Shown piece after piece: positions 51,401 to 63,259 of a stretch of DNA of 64,000 nucleotides (the stretch's first letter is position 1; the number at the start of each line of letters is the position of its first letter). Where the stretch lies: contig CM037865.1 of assembly GCA_021292105.1 (NCBI GenBank), positions 21,865,928-21,929,927 on the forward strand. Direction: 5' to 3'. This DNA comes from Anadara kagoshimensis (taxonomy: Eukaryota; Mollusca; Bivalvia; Arcoida; Arcidae). Made by a program: the position numbers and the translations under genes. The notes under the pieces are model-generated. The model was given only the letters and a program-made list of their open reading frames with translations. It had not been told where the DNA came from and ran no database searches.

Positions 51401-54400
51401 GTCATGGGTTCAAAGGTCAAGGTCACAGATGTGAAACAATACCGAAATGGTTAATTATCTCGAAAACTATAAACTTTTTGTATAGGCATGTATATTAGAA
51501 TGTTGTAGGTATTGATACAACGATTATTTTGATGGATAGAAAAAGGTCATGGGTTCAAAGGTCAAGGTCACAGATGTGAAACAATACTGAAATGGTTAAT
51601 TATCTCGAAAACTATAAACTTTTTGTATAGGCATGTATATTAGAATGTTGTAGGTATTGATACAACGATTATTTTGATGGATAGAAAAAGGTCATGGGTT
51701 CAAAGGTCAAGGTCACAGATGTGAAACAATACTGAAATGGTTAATTATCTCGAAAACTATAAACTTTTTGTATAGACATGTATATTAGAATGTTGTAGGT
51801 ATTGATACAACGATCATTTTAATGTATAGAAAAAGGTCATTGGTTGAAAGGTCAAGGTCACAGATGTGAAACAATACCGAAATGGTTAATTATCTCGAAA
51901 ACTATAAACTTTTTGTATAGGCATGTATATTAGAATGTTGTAGGTATTGATACAACGATTATTTTGATGGATAGAAAAAGGTCATGGGTTCAAAGGTCAA
52001 GGTCACAGATGTGAAACAATACTGAAATGGTTAATTATCTCGAAAACTATAAACTTTTTGTATAGGCATGTATATTAGAATGTTGTAGGTATTGATACAA
52101 CGATCATTTTAATGTATACAAAAAGGTCATTGGTTGAAAGGTCAAGGTCACAGATGTGAAACAATACAGAAATGAATAATTATTTCGAAAACTATAAACT
52201 TTTTGTATAGGCATGTATATTAGAATGTTGTAGGTATTGATACAATGATCATTTTGATGTATAGTAAAAGGTCATGGGTTCAAAGGTCAAGGTCACGGAT
52301 GCGAAACAATACTGAAATGGTTAATTATCTCGAAAACTATAAACTTTTTGTATAGACATATATATTAGAATGTTGTAGGTATTGATACAATGATCATTTT
52401 GATGTATAGAAAAAGGTCATGGGTTCAAAGGTCAAGGTCACAGATGTGAAACAATACTGAAATGGTTAATTATCTCGAAAACTATAAACTTTTTGTATAG
52501 ACATGTATATTAGAATGTTGTAGGTATTGATACAATGATCATTTTAATGTATAAAAAAAGGTCATGGGTTCAAAGGTCAAGGTCACAGATGTGAAACAAT
52601 ACCGAAATGGTTAATTATCTCGAAAACTATAAACTTTTTGTATAGGCATGTATATTAGAATGTTGTAGGTATTGATACAACGATTATTTTGATGGATAGA
52701 AAAAGGTCATGGGTTCAAAGGTCAAGGTCACAGATGTGAAACAATACTGAAATGGTTAATTATCTCGAAAACTATAAACTTTTTGTATAGACATGTATAT
52801 TAGAATGTTGTAGGTATTGATACAACGATCATTTTAATGTATAGAAAAAGGTCATTGGTTGAAAGGTCAAGGTCACAGATGTGAAACAATACCGAAATGA
52901 ATAATTATCTCGAAAACTATAAACTTTTTGTATAGGCATGTATATTAGAATGTTGTAGGTATTGATACAATGATCATTTTGATGTATAGAAAAAGGTCAT
53001 GGGTTCAAAGGTCAAGGTCACAGATGTGAAACAATACTGAAATGGTTAATTATCTCGAAAACTATAAACTTTTTGTATAGACATGTATATTAGAATGTTG
53101 TAGGTATTGATACAATGATCATTTTAATGTATAAAAAAAGGTCATGGGTTCAAAGGTCAAGGTCACAGATGTGAAACAATACCGAAATGGTTAATTATCT
53201 CGAAAACTATAAACTTTTTGTATAGGCATGTATATTAGAATGTTGTAGGTATTGATACAACGATTATTTTGATGGATAGAAAAAGGTCATGGGTTCAAAG
53301 GTCAAGGTCACAGATGTGAAACAATACTGAAATGGTTAATTATCTCGAAAACTATAAACTTTTTGTATAGACATGTATATTAGAATGTTGTAGGTATTGA
53401 TACAACGATCATTTTAATGTATAGAAAAAGGTCATTGGTTGAAAGGTCAAGGTCACAGATGTGAAACAATACCGAAATGAATAATTATCTCGAAAACTAT
53501 AAACTTTTTGTATAGGCATGTATATTAGAATGTTGTAGGTATTGATACAATGATCATTTTGATGTATAGAAAAAGGTCATGGGTTCAAAGGTCAAGGTCA
53601 CAGATGCAAAACATTATCGAAATGGTTAATTATCTCGAAAACTATAAACTTTTTGTATAGACATGTATATTAGAATGTTGTAGGTATTGATACAACAATC
53701 ATTTTGATGTATAGAAAAAGGTTATGGGTTTAAAGGTCAAGGTCACATATGTGAAACAATACCGAAATGTTTAATTATATTGAAAACTATAAACTTTTTG
53801 TATAGGCATGTATATTAGAATGTTGTAGGTATCAATACAACGATCATTTTGATGGATAGAAAAAAGTCATGGGTTCAAAGGTCAAGGTCACAGATGCGAA
53901 ACAATACCGAAATGGTTAATTATCTCGAAAACTATCAACTTTTTGTATAGGCTTATATATTAGAATGTTGTAGGTATTGATACAACGATCATTTTGATGT
54001 ATAGAAAAAGGTCATGGGTTCAAAGGTCAAGGTCACAGATGTAAAACAATTCTGAAATGGTTAATTATCTTGAAAACTATAGTATTTTTGTATAGGCATG
54101 TATATTAGAATATTGTAGGTATTGATACAATGGTTATCATGATGTAAAGAAAAAGTCATTGGGGTTTAGTATTTATGTTTTCTTAAAATCTATCAGCTAG
54201 CCATTAGTTATCAGGTGAGCGTATCAGGCCCATGGGCCTCTTGTTTTAAATCTTTACTCGTGTGTTTTGAAAGGAGGGGGTGTGAGTTTAATTCTAAACC
54301 AAATCCGATCCCAAAAATTAGAAATGGTCTGTGACCTATATTATTTTCTATGCAATTTGCATTTTGATGTGAAAGTATTTTCAGTATGTCTTTAAAATGG

Positions 54401-57400
54401 GAACTTAAAACTGATTTCTAGTGTCATGTTGTCAGGGCAGAGGGGTAGGTATGGGGGTCACAAAACAAACTTATTGATTTTTGTCAAAAATGCATTGTAT
54501 GGGTTTAAGTTTCTGCAAATGCTGATATCTGGTGACTTTGACTCACAAATTCCTGCAAATTCTGGTACCTGGTGACTTTGGCTTACAAAATCCTTTCACT
54601 ATTTTTGAATGATTGTTGAATAACTTAAGTTTAGCACATTTTCAAACCATTTCCTTTGTTATAGAGGGACGTGATGTCTAATTGATGCAAATTTTTTCAA
54701 TTTTCTCCAAGAACTTCTGTTTCCTTCACCATTCAAGAAATGAAAATATCGATATAAGTGAAAAAAAATATTCTTGACTGGGTAATGAAACCGTATCTCC
54801 ACTACTGTTCTTTAAAAGTTAATTTTTATTAAATGACCACTTGTTTTCTATTTTATAGCTAGAAAGCTGTGAGTTGATACCAGTAGAGTCCATGACAAAT
54901 AACCTAAGAAGCTTGGCTTTAGCAGTAGCATCAGGAAACCCAGTGCTATTACAAGGGCCTGTTGGTAGTGGGAAGACCTCTCTGGTCCAGTATATAGCAG
55001 CATGTACTGGCAGGTATTCATCACCTCACCTGTTGAAGATACAGTTAGGTGATCAGACTGACAGTAAGGTATGTACCAGTATATTATAATCCATAAAATT
55101 TTCATGTGCATGTTATTTTCACATAATTTCCCGAGTTAGAAAAACATTGTGAAATTAAGGTGCAGGAAAATATATTTGATCTAAAAACACAGTTCACAAA
55201 TGTGTACACCTGGTTTTGTTCGAAACAAATGGATAACGGGCAATTTTACTTATATACTACAATTTTAAATGAGGGACACACAAAGGGGTATGATGATAAT
55301 TTCATGCCGCAAAATGATTTTAATGAAAATCTCACGAAAATATCATGCTGCGAAAATAAACTGTTTTACAGAACATAACAGTAAAAGGATAGTTATTTAT
55401 CAGTTCGCCACTGCCTATTCTAAAAGACTGTTATACTCTTTCCATCTATCTGGCTGTCTGTCTCAATATTGTGTCTGCTGCATAACTATGGATGAATTTT
55501 GATCGAACTTGACACAAATGTATACCACCAACATGAGTTGATGTGTTATAAGAGTCTGCTCTTGTTGTTGTAATACTCACCTGATCTTGAAGAAGAATTT
55601 GGATATTTCACAGTCTTTGTTCTTTGTCGATTGTACTTGAATTTTAACTTTTTAATCTTCGCCTTCATAAACTACCGGTACTTGGCCAAATTGAAAGATA
55701 TTCAGCTATTTATATTCATGTCTAGGTGAAGAGTTTTTTGCGCCAGTCAGCAATCTTCTTGTTTTCTTAAATCTTGTCATCAAAATCAGTATTATTCAAA
55801 AATAAGCATCACAGTACAGTAGATTCAACTTAATTGCAAATTGGTGAGTTGCATAATTATTCTCTGGACTGAATCATTTCCTATTAAAGTTACAATTTTT
55901 AAAATCTGTTATTTGCCGAATCAAAATCCTGAGTTTCCATAAATTGCCTACAATAAGTCCCAGGGTTTCGAAATTTGGCACTGGCATACTGGCAAAATGC
56001 CTGTGGTTTTCACAAAGTGTGAGTTGAAAATCTACTTGCATGCAAAAAAAGTGAGTGCCTTTTTTCCATAAAAAGAGCATCTTTTTATCAAAAATTATTT
56101 CTTTGAATTTCAAATTCCAAAGCATCATGGCTGCTGTCAACAAGTATACATGAAACATGTATATATATGTATATTAACTGTAAAAAAACATTTTTAGTGT
56201 GAAAAAAATTGCCAGTTGAAAACTAAGAATTTCAGTAGAAAATGTTTGTACTGGCAAACGTTTGCCAGTGGGGAGAAAAATTAAATTCTACTCTTAGTCC
56301 TAAAATTAAGTAATATTTGAAAAAATAAAACTACAATTGTATAAAGATGTTTGCCATGTTTATTTCAGGCACTTCTGGGTACCTACCAGTGTACAGATAT
56401 TCCTGGAGAGTTTATATGGCAGCCTGGTGTCCTGACTAGAGCCGTGACTGAGGGCCATTGGGTGTTGTTGGAAGATATCGATTGTGCACCTATGGATGTT
56501 GTATCTATCTTGTTGCCTTTACTGGAAAGAAACATTTTATCTGTACCTGGCCATGGTGATACGATAACTACACATCCAAATTTTCAACTGTTTGCAACTC
56601 AAAGGTAAGTCTGTGGTCTTGTAGGCTACATACATTTTAGTTTACTTTTTTTGGACTCCCACTTCCTAGGTTCATATCTCTCTTGGGCATAATCCCAGTG
56701 TGAGAAAGTTGTCACATCCTTTGCTGAAGTTAGGTGGTTTTTCTCCTGTTTTATTACAACAAGTAACAAGTTATGTGAACCATTTTGATTTCTTTCTTTC
56801 ATTGTTACAAGTAGTGTTTTTAACATGTAATGTACATATGTTTTTTATCTCCTATATTTGACTACTACAGTAGCTCAGTGGTAGAGTGCTTGCATCGTAT
56901 GTTGGAGGTTGTGGGTTTGAACCCCAGTCAGGATCTGACCAAGACTTGAAAATAGGTAGTGACTGATCTTGTGCCAAGCACTTCGCATTTAGAAATAAAA
57001 GTCACAGGGTCCTTCAGAAGAGATCTTAAAATCCAATGTTCCTTGCCACTGCAGTCAGGGCATGTTAAAGAATCTTCCCTGCACATTGCCCTGAGCACAC
57101 TTCAAAGGTTCAAATTTCTGTCACTTCACATATAGCTGGTGATGTCTGGATATAAGTGAAATACTGGTACTCTTGACTGGGATGTAAAACCCCATTCAAG
57201 CAATCAATTTTATATTTTTCATTTTTCAGGTTGTTAGGAAGTAAAAGTGGTTGGCATCGACAACAGAGTAATAGCTCCGTCTTCCTGGAGAAAATGTGGA
57301 CAAAGATTAATGTGGAACCACTGTCTAGAGGTGAACTAGAACAGGTAATAGGAAGCACAGCTTTTTTCATAATCTTTGGTTACGAATGTGAAGCTTTCAC

Positions 57401-60400
57401 CATCGATAACATGTGTACATAATTTTTAAACCAATCAAACTACAAAAAGTTTAGTACTTCAACAAAACAATTCATATACTTGCGAGTTAAAAAAAAATGT
57501 GTCATATTCATATGGAATTTTCCACCCTACGTTGCTATTTTGAAAGTCTCAACATTTCTAAGGAATTCAGATTTTTTTCCCTTAGAAATATATAGAAAAA
57601 TAGATTGGGCTCTGAGAAAGTTGTCAGATTGCTTGCCAGAGATCCGTGGTTTTCTCCCATTCTACAGTCTCCTTCATCATCCCAGGACAAAGTAAAAGAG
57701 ATTTGACTTGTTCATAAAACACTACTACTGCATAAAGTCCTCTTTCAGAGCTAGGAACTAAGAAAATGTTTATTGTACAATACTGAACATTAAAATTGTA
57801 TATAATGATTACTGTGAACGTATTACGGTAATTTTAGTGGCAGTGTTCAATCTAAGATTTTTTTAGAGGGCCATTTTCAAAACTTTCATCTAAAACACCA
57901 TAACATAAATATTTTTGCATTCACTTAGTGCTAAATATGACCCTCTTAGCCCTATAACAATGGAGCCATTTGGCAAAATATGGGATCATTGTACACATTT
58001 ATGAAATTTATGCTAAATTAAGTTCCATGAGTTTACCAAAATTATAATTTGTGCTAAAATTTGTACACTGTGCATAAAATTAATATATTGCATCATGAGA
58101 AGTCTTCTATGTAATTTATGCTAATTCCAGGTGTCTTACTGAAGCAAATTTGGGGCCGAAATTGGGCCCATTCCCAATGCAATGAAACATGTTTTTTTCC
58201 GCAATGGATTATGGTAATACATGTATTCCCAGGTTATTTGTATGTTGTGTTTACTTCAAAACGGTATGTTTGCCAAATCATTTTCTAAACCTTCATCTCT
58301 CACAGACACAGCTAGAAAATACTGTAAATAAATTTAGAGGCATGAAAGATAGATAAATTGAATTCTTTTTGCATTTAATTATATTTTATGACCAGTAAAA
58401 GTCTGAATGTACTATTTTTGCCTCTTGTTGAATTTTCCCAAAATGAGTCAAAACACTGTTTATATTCCCAATTCCACGGCCCCTTCTGGTTCCATTCCTA
58501 AAATGAGGTGAAAGACCCCTGAATTGAAGCCCACCTGAATTTACCCAACTTAAACTGAAATTATACACAGTACCTAAGATTACTACATTGCATCAGGGGC
58601 AGTCTTTTTTATGTTTTTTATTTTCTAGGTGATTTGTACAAAGTATCCAAATCTGACCAGTGTAGTAGATAAACTGTTGAATATATATTTTATGCTGTCT
58701 GCTGGTAAGCATGAAATGACCAGTGGTGATCCAGAAACGTTCGATACCGACAAAGAGAATGTTGGGAAATTTTTATCACATGATGGCCGCTTAATCTCCA
58801 CCAGGTAAACATTAAATTTTTAACAAAATGTCTTCAGCAAAGGAAAGGTTATTTCTAGGGAGAGCAGTGATTGGTCTGTCTTCCCATGAAATCTAGAAAA
58901 TTGCAGGTGGATAACAAAAACAATAACAAATTTGGGAATGTTTCTTATTGGTCATATTTAACTGATGGTTTTCTATTGAACAAGAGGCTCTTCTAATTAT
59001 TGCTATTTCCCAACATTTATTTTTGATCATTCAGATCACAGAATGCAAAGTTTCTGGTAAAATGCTCAACAAACTTTCTTTCCTAAAATGACTGTTGTTC
59101 GCCAATGATGTGTTCAGAACACTTTACCAATGGAATAACTAATGTAAAGTTGTTATAAATTATCTGATTGGTAAAAAAATAAAGCTTGGGGATATAATGA
59201 TTAATGGAAGAGTTTCTTGTTCAACGGAAAAATGGACAGTCTTTTGTGAATTGGTTAAATGCCCTTGTAATTGTGAAAGTTAGTGGTCAAGTGTTATGTT
59301 TCCAGATTGATTTTTGACATGACTTTATTTTTATTTTGTTTATTTGATATGTAGGCCTGTGGAGTGTAAGAGGTCCTTATTAAAGGGACACTGAAGTCTA
59401 GCCAATTTGACCAAAATATAAAAATTTATGTTAAATTATTATTATATTGAAAATTTCACCTTTTTATTCGCCGAAATAAAAAAGATATAGAAGTTTAAAA
59501 AATCAAAATTCGTAACCTCAGGCCATTTTGGAACTCTTCAATCGGGAGGTACGAAAACAAGTTGTGACGTCATGTGTGAACAACCACTCTTCCTAACTAC
59601 TGTTTATATATACTGAAGTGTCGCATCTTACGAGTTGTTACTTATCCATATTATTAGAAATGGCGCATTATCTTTTTGATTTTGAGTCAGAATATTAGGG
59701 AACTGAAAGTAAACCAGAGAATTTATTCAAATCGGATTCATGCGAAGTTATAGATAATGATCATCGTTTGTAGGTTTGGGACATATAATGAAACTACCGA
59801 GCAATGAACACTGAGAGGGAATGCATTTGCTGCACAGAAATCGTACAGATCAAAGACAAAATTAAAAATTGCAATTTATTTAAAAATGTATAATCGACAG
59901 CTTTGACCTTGAGATCGTGCATTTCAACCAAGAAGTTTTGCGATTAGCAACGATTGCAAGAAACAACATAAGACGAGGAGACATATTACACCATGGCCAG
60001 TCATGAAAAAAAACATTTACGGTTGATGAGAATAAAGTTTTTATTATTATTATTATTATAGTCACCTGTAATTAAACCCTCAATATTGACTGACTAGTTG
60101 TATATCGGAGTGTACCCAATCCACTTAACTAACGAGACAGGTATACCGACACTTCCTGTATATTTACCAACCCTTTAACTGCAACAGTAGTTGTGTATTT
60201 ACACACCTTATTTTAAGATGTTGATAATCTCGTAATTCATAAATATCTATAATTTTTAGAGAATTTTTAAAAACATCATTTTTCACAATAATTATTTCAG
60301 ACTTTTACTTATATTTATTTATAATAAATACGTATATAGAATAAATAAATAAATAAATAAATAGGTCCTTCCAGAAAATGATGTTAATATGCATTAAAAT

Positions 60401-63259
60401 AATATTAATGATGATAATAATTATATATGAAAAAAGAATAACAAGCATTTGTAAATCAGAAGAGGGGATAGCTACTTTTGATGTACTAACAGGAAAGGGG
60501 AAAATGCAGCTGCTACACCGGGACTCGAGCCCGGGAGCTTCCTAATACTAGCGGGACGTTCTACCGATTGAGCTACACGGACCGCCAAATTCCTCCCATC
60601 TTTTTTCTATTCAACTCCCTTGAATCGAAACCAGCGGCTTCCACCCCTGGGACCAACTTGTTGGTCAGCCAATGCCCAGGGTAGGATGATTCCCCAAATG
60701 TAACAGCGGCGTAACCGAACTCGAACCCGGGACCTTCACAATACATGTACTAACATACGCTCTACCGATTGGGCCACCTGACCACCTATTGAGCCCTTTC
60801 CGCCACACAATTGTTATGAGCCAAGAATTTAATTTCACTTTTTTATTTTAATTTTTAATGCGTTTCGTCATCAGATCACCTACTGGTTACACAATAAACA
60901 GGAGAGTTATTTCATCCTGTGTATAGTTTGGAAAATAAGAGATGCATTTCTTTCAGAAGTTATAAGTTGTAATTGTTTCCCAATTTCTTTATATATGTGT
61001 ACCATTGAAACCGGGAAATAAGCTGTCCTTTAAATCTAATGAAAATTGGACAATACATTCTCTTTAGTTTATACATGTATTAATTATTTGTAGTAACATT
61101 TAAGTATCTTCACATCTCACAATAATTTCACTTATATCAAGATGTCACCAGTCATGTCAATAATTATAACTTGGATTGTATTATATATCTCAAGATTATT
61201 TTATTTATATCAAGATGACGCTAGCTATAATTATTGCTTGAATTGTATAATCCATGTCCTGATAATTCCATTTATATCTGAATGTTATAACTTGTAAGGC
61301 AAAATCGTAGTCAAGATAATTTCATTTATATCAAGATGTGAAACAGACGAAGTAGCAGAAATTATGAAATGATATGGTGAACACAAACAGCAGTATAACA
61401 TAGTAAATAATATACCGTGGATATTGTATTTTATTTTAGTTTTTTTAAGAGATTTTCATGAAATTTGCAGCCAAGTCTACTTAAAAACGTCATTGTATGG
61501 AAATTCATTTAAAAGTAAATTTATACAATTTTAAAGGACGGGCCTGTACGGACTCTCGCCGTCAGCATTCAAATTTGTCCTGAACTAGATCACACTGTTA
61601 CAGACATAATTTTTCTTCGCATCAATGACATGAGAAGCGGGGGGGGGGGATCAATTATTTTTTTTTAGAGTTTTTTTGATGTTTAAAATTGAACTTACGA
61701 ATAGGAATATTTCATTAATTTAAATCATTTTAATTTCATACCGCCAGTCACGACAGTCGACCCATCAATTTATACATTCGTAAATCAATATTGAAATATT
61801 TAATATTTTTTAATGCATCTTTCCAAAATTCCAAATTAATTATACTGACATTTAATATGGGATATCGTGAAGACTTTATCACTTAATTTATTTGCACCTA
61901 TCAATCTTCAGATCTATGTTGTATATTGTAAGGTAGATCTACCTCTTGATTACCGGCGATGGAATGTCTAATAAACAGGATCTAAAGGTACTGTAGGTTA
62001 CTGATAATCTCTTAATTACCTGTATGCGAGAAAGGGATGTAAATTCTACTTTTAAGAAATTGGGATCTTATTGATTTATCGTGAAAAAATAAAAGAATAT
62101 TTTATCATTTTAGGTTAGTTGATGCATAGATCATTGTGCACATGATTTAGCCAATATTGGTCATTATTAAATTTAAAATAAGTCTAAATAGAGACAAATT
62201 CTAAGTTATCATAATTTTTTAATTATTTTTACAATCAACGGTCGCACACAAAACCATATTTAAACAATATTTTTAACAACTTTTACACTATACTGTAACC
62301 ACACTATTGATAGCATGGCGAGGTTTGTTCACACATGACGTCACAGCGTGTTCTTCTCACCTCCAACACAGAAGAGCTGCGGCGATGATTTTCGGCAATT
62401 TTCAAATAGCGAAATATATATCTTAATGGAATAATTTTTTATTTTTTTGAATTTTATTATTAATATTGTACTTATAACTATCAATTTTGGTCATAATCCC
62501 CTAGACTTCAGTGTCCCTTTAAGATTCCTTCATAGGGCATGTACTACATGGTTTGTTTGCAAACAACCCCATTATGATAATTTCACTTTTCCATAGCATC
62601 ATAATTGTTTTTTATTTAAACTTATGAATATTTATCATTGAATTTTGACAATGCTTCATATCATCATATACCTCTTAATATTTGTGTAAAATGCTTTGGA
62701 AAATGTTTAAGTTGCAAATTCCTATAAGAACTTTGTTTCTATAGAAAAACATCAACTGATGTGATTCAATACCCAAAGGAAATAATAGCTTCGCACAAAT
62801 GTTTAAGGGGCATCACATGGTGCACCTGCAAAATCCAATACTGTAAACCAACATTTATTTGTGTGTGATTAATCTTTGCATGTTTCCCGAGGACAAAATA
62901 ATTGTGAAAGTCAACTGATGCCAACATGTTTTGTAAATGGTATTACATGTATTTATACCAAATATTCAGCTTTTACTAATATCGCAAAAATTAATGGTTG
63001 TGAAATGGTTTTGACAAAAAATCGTGAAAGTTAATATCTGTGAATAAAAGTTGGTTTGCAGTACTAACCTATATATTGCAGAGATTTGATGAATTGGTGT
63101 GAGAGAATTGTATACGACTTTGACGTGACGTCATCAGCTACTGCCTACTTAGTGTTACAAGAAGCCTTGGACTGCTTTGTTGCATGTCTACCAAAGCTGG
63201 AGAAGAGAATACCTGTAGCTGAAGCCATAGGCTCTAAACTAAATATTACAAAAGTAAAG
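39374..63259 (+). CDS. MDN1: Midasin, 5' part (AAA+ ATPase of 60S ribosome maturation)
   Basis: Eleven coding exons join in phase: 39374-39424, 41908-42119, 46113-46206, 47100-47233, 47859-47969, 48776-48944, 54859-55068, 56369-56604, 57230-57344, 58629-58804 and 63082-63259. They total 562 codons with no stop. The donor after 63259 shows the gene runs on past the window; family members are over 5,000 residues. The N-terminal domain (residues 1 to about 257) is followed by the first AAA+ module with Walker A GPVGSGKTS (290-298), QLGDQTDSK, PGEFIWQPG, Walker B VLLEDID (359-365), a sensor-like FQLFATQR, and then LMNWCERI..EALDCF..AIGSKLNI, all matching human MDN1 in order. Midasin/Rea1 is a nuclear, dynein-like hexameric-ring ATPase that pulls assembly factors (Ytm1/WDR12, Rsa4/NLE1) off pre-60S particles. 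Introns reach 5.9 kb and are packed with repeats. Confidence 0.93.
40289..41450. mobile_element. 1.16-kb element with CAGGGCTCAAA inverted ends
   Basis: It starts CAGGGCTCAAAATAAGGGC and ends AATCTAATTTGAGCCCTG. Both sides are flanked by ATCTTT (40283-40288 and 41451-41456), a likely target duplication. The interior has poly-G (40620-40639), no clear transposase, and near-terminal hairpin phrases (GGGCGAAG..CTTCGCCC, AGGGAGAAG..CTTCTCCCT). CAGGG ends recall hAT elements, but a 6-bp duplication is not typical. It lies in MDN1 intron 1. Confidence 0.7.
42305..42465. mobile_element. Foldback element
   Basis: CATTGGCGCTATGGGGATTT and AAATCCCCATAGCGCCAACA are inverted copies about 115 bp apart, extending with mismatches through AACATGTTGAAAA / TTTTCGACATGT. 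It lies in MDN1 intron 2. Confidence 0.7.
43319..45009. repeat. Perfect 25-bp inverted repeat spanning 1.7 kb
   Basis: 43319-43343 and 44985-45009 are exact reverse complements (CCCGATTCTCCCACTTTTAA.. versus ..TTAAAAGTGGGAGAATCGGG). Nearby both ends carry GGTACAGAC phrases. Between them is a 175-bp direct duplication (about 43555-43620 and 43730-43800, GGAGCCAGCCAAATAACACT). Confidence 0.7.
44316..44500. mobile_element. MITE, ACAGTCAAACCTG family (inverted copy)
   Basis: Runs from ACAAACCTGTCTATAAAGG to GGTTGGACTGTAC and is the reverse complement of the copy at 45155-45335 in the same intron. Confidence 0.75.
45155..45335. mobile_element. MITE, ACAGTCCAACCTG family
   Basis: The ends ACAGTCCAACCTGCC and GGGAGTGACTGTA enclose the family's GGCCACCTGCTTATAAAGG body. 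It is nested in what may be a larger element with ends at 45018 (CAGACCTGGCAAAAGTTTA) and 45386 (TAAACTTTAGACAGGCCT). Confidence 0.7.
46235..46530 (-). mobile_element. tRNA-derived SINE (family A)
   Basis: Inverted tail ATATTGAGATGACACCACCT, body, and inverted head GGATTCGAACCCACG. It starts 29 bp after the MDN1 exon 46113-46206. Confidence 0.75.
49234..49248. promoter_or_regulatory. Perfect estrogen-response-element-like palindrome
   Basis: AGGTCA, spacer AGG, TGACCT: the consensus nuclear-receptor inverted repeat with 3-nt spacing, in the unique 5' part of the repeat element. The sequence match is exact; function is not shown. Confidence 0.4.
49545..54165. repeat. 145-bp tandem array, ~32 units, with higher-order structure
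   Basis: GTCATGGGTTCAAAGGTCAA recurs at 49661, 49806, 49951, 50096 and so on, every 145 bp, to about 54155. Unit variants follow an order: TGATC..AATGTATAAAA, CGATTATTTTGATGGATAG, CGATC..AATG..GTCATTGGTTG, TGATC..GATG. This order repeats with a period of 4 units (580 bp) in several places. Every unit has AAAGGTCAAGGTCACAGATG or a close variant. Confidence 0.93.
54859..55068 (+). CDS. MDN1: MDN1 exon with AAA1 Walker A
   Basis: Encodes NPVLLQGPVGSGKTSLVQYI and ends at QLGDQTDSK. The lysine and threonine of GSGKT bind the ATP phosphates and magnesium. It follows a 5.9-kb intron almost filled by the 145-bp array. Confidence 0.95.
56369..56604 (+). CDS. MDN1: MDN1 exon with AAA1 Walker B
   Basis: Encodes TDIPGEFIWQPGVLTRAV, then VLLEDIDCAPMDVVSILLPL, then HPNFQLFATQR. 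The acidic EDID residues form the Walker B site. Confidence 0.95.
56862..57205 (+). mobile_element. tRNA-derived SINE (family A), full length
   Basis: The head ACAGTAGCTCAGTGGTAGAG and B box GGGTTTGAACCCC lead into body phrases GACTTGAAAATAGGTAGTGA and GTCACAGGGTCCTTCAGAAG and the tail TAGCTGGTGATGTCTGGATA, then AAACCCCATTCAAGCAATCA. It is the best copy to define the family and lies 25 bp before an MDN1 exon. Confidence 0.85.
59384..62518. mobile_element. 3.1-kb DNA element with long inverted termini, flanked by TTAA
   Basis: The ends AGGGACACTGAAGTCTAG and CTAGACTTCAGTGTCCCT are perfect inverted repeats flanked on both sides by TTAA (59380-59383 and 62519-62522). The inverted region is patchy but continues: TGACCAAAAT and its inverse follow the ends, and a 21-bp perfect inverted match centred on TGACGTCATGTGTGAAC lies at 59563-59583 and 62325-62345, about 175-180 bp inside each end. 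There is no transposase frame. The interior holds two tRNA-like units (60505-60790). TTAA duplication suggests a piggyBac-type or other TTAA-targeting superfamily (inferred). It lies in an MDN1 intron. Confidence 0.8.
60505..60790 (-). other. Tandem pair of tRNA-like sequences
   Basis: On the - strand, GTGTAGCTCAATCGGTAGAA with GGGCTCGAGTCCCGG, and about 200 bp away GTGGCCCAATCGGTAGAGCG with GGGTTCGAGTTCGG, give A- and B-box matches with a CTAGTAT or similar loop. The acceptor stems do not pair well and the second copy has an insertion, so they look like a SINE dimer rather than working tRNA genes. A related inverted head is near 13840-13925. Confidence 0.55.
62838..63065. mobile_element. MITE, ACTGTAAACCAACATTTATT family
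   Basis: The left end ATACTGTAAACCAACATTTA and right end AATAAAAGTTGGTTTGCAGT are inverted. It ends about 17 bp before the last MDN1 exon of the window. A single end of the same family lies at about 3455-3480. Confidence 0.75.

Larger units (their letters stand above)
49023..54250. mobile_element. Large CTCACCTGA-ended repeat element in an MDN1 intron
   Basis: It begins TTTTAGCTCACCTGACCGAA and ends TATCAGGTGAGCGTATCAGG, then a palindrome GGCCCATGGGCC and TCTTGTTTT. These ends recur alone near 63605 (AGCTCACCTAAGC) and inverted near 16547 (AACAAGAGCACATATGCC, CTCACCTGAGG). It therefore behaves as a dispersed element whose middle has expanded into a tandem array. A hairpin near the 3' end is reminiscent of Helitron-type elements, but the assignment is open. 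Confidence 0.7.

Noticed and set aside
49545..54165. CRISPR-like array
   Set aside because: Units are contiguous 145-bp repeats without distinct spacers, in a spliced eukaryotic gene; it is a satellite array.
60520..60780. Two functional tRNA genes
   Set aside because: A and B boxes are present, but acceptor stems do not pair properly and one has an insertion; they lie inside a transposable element.
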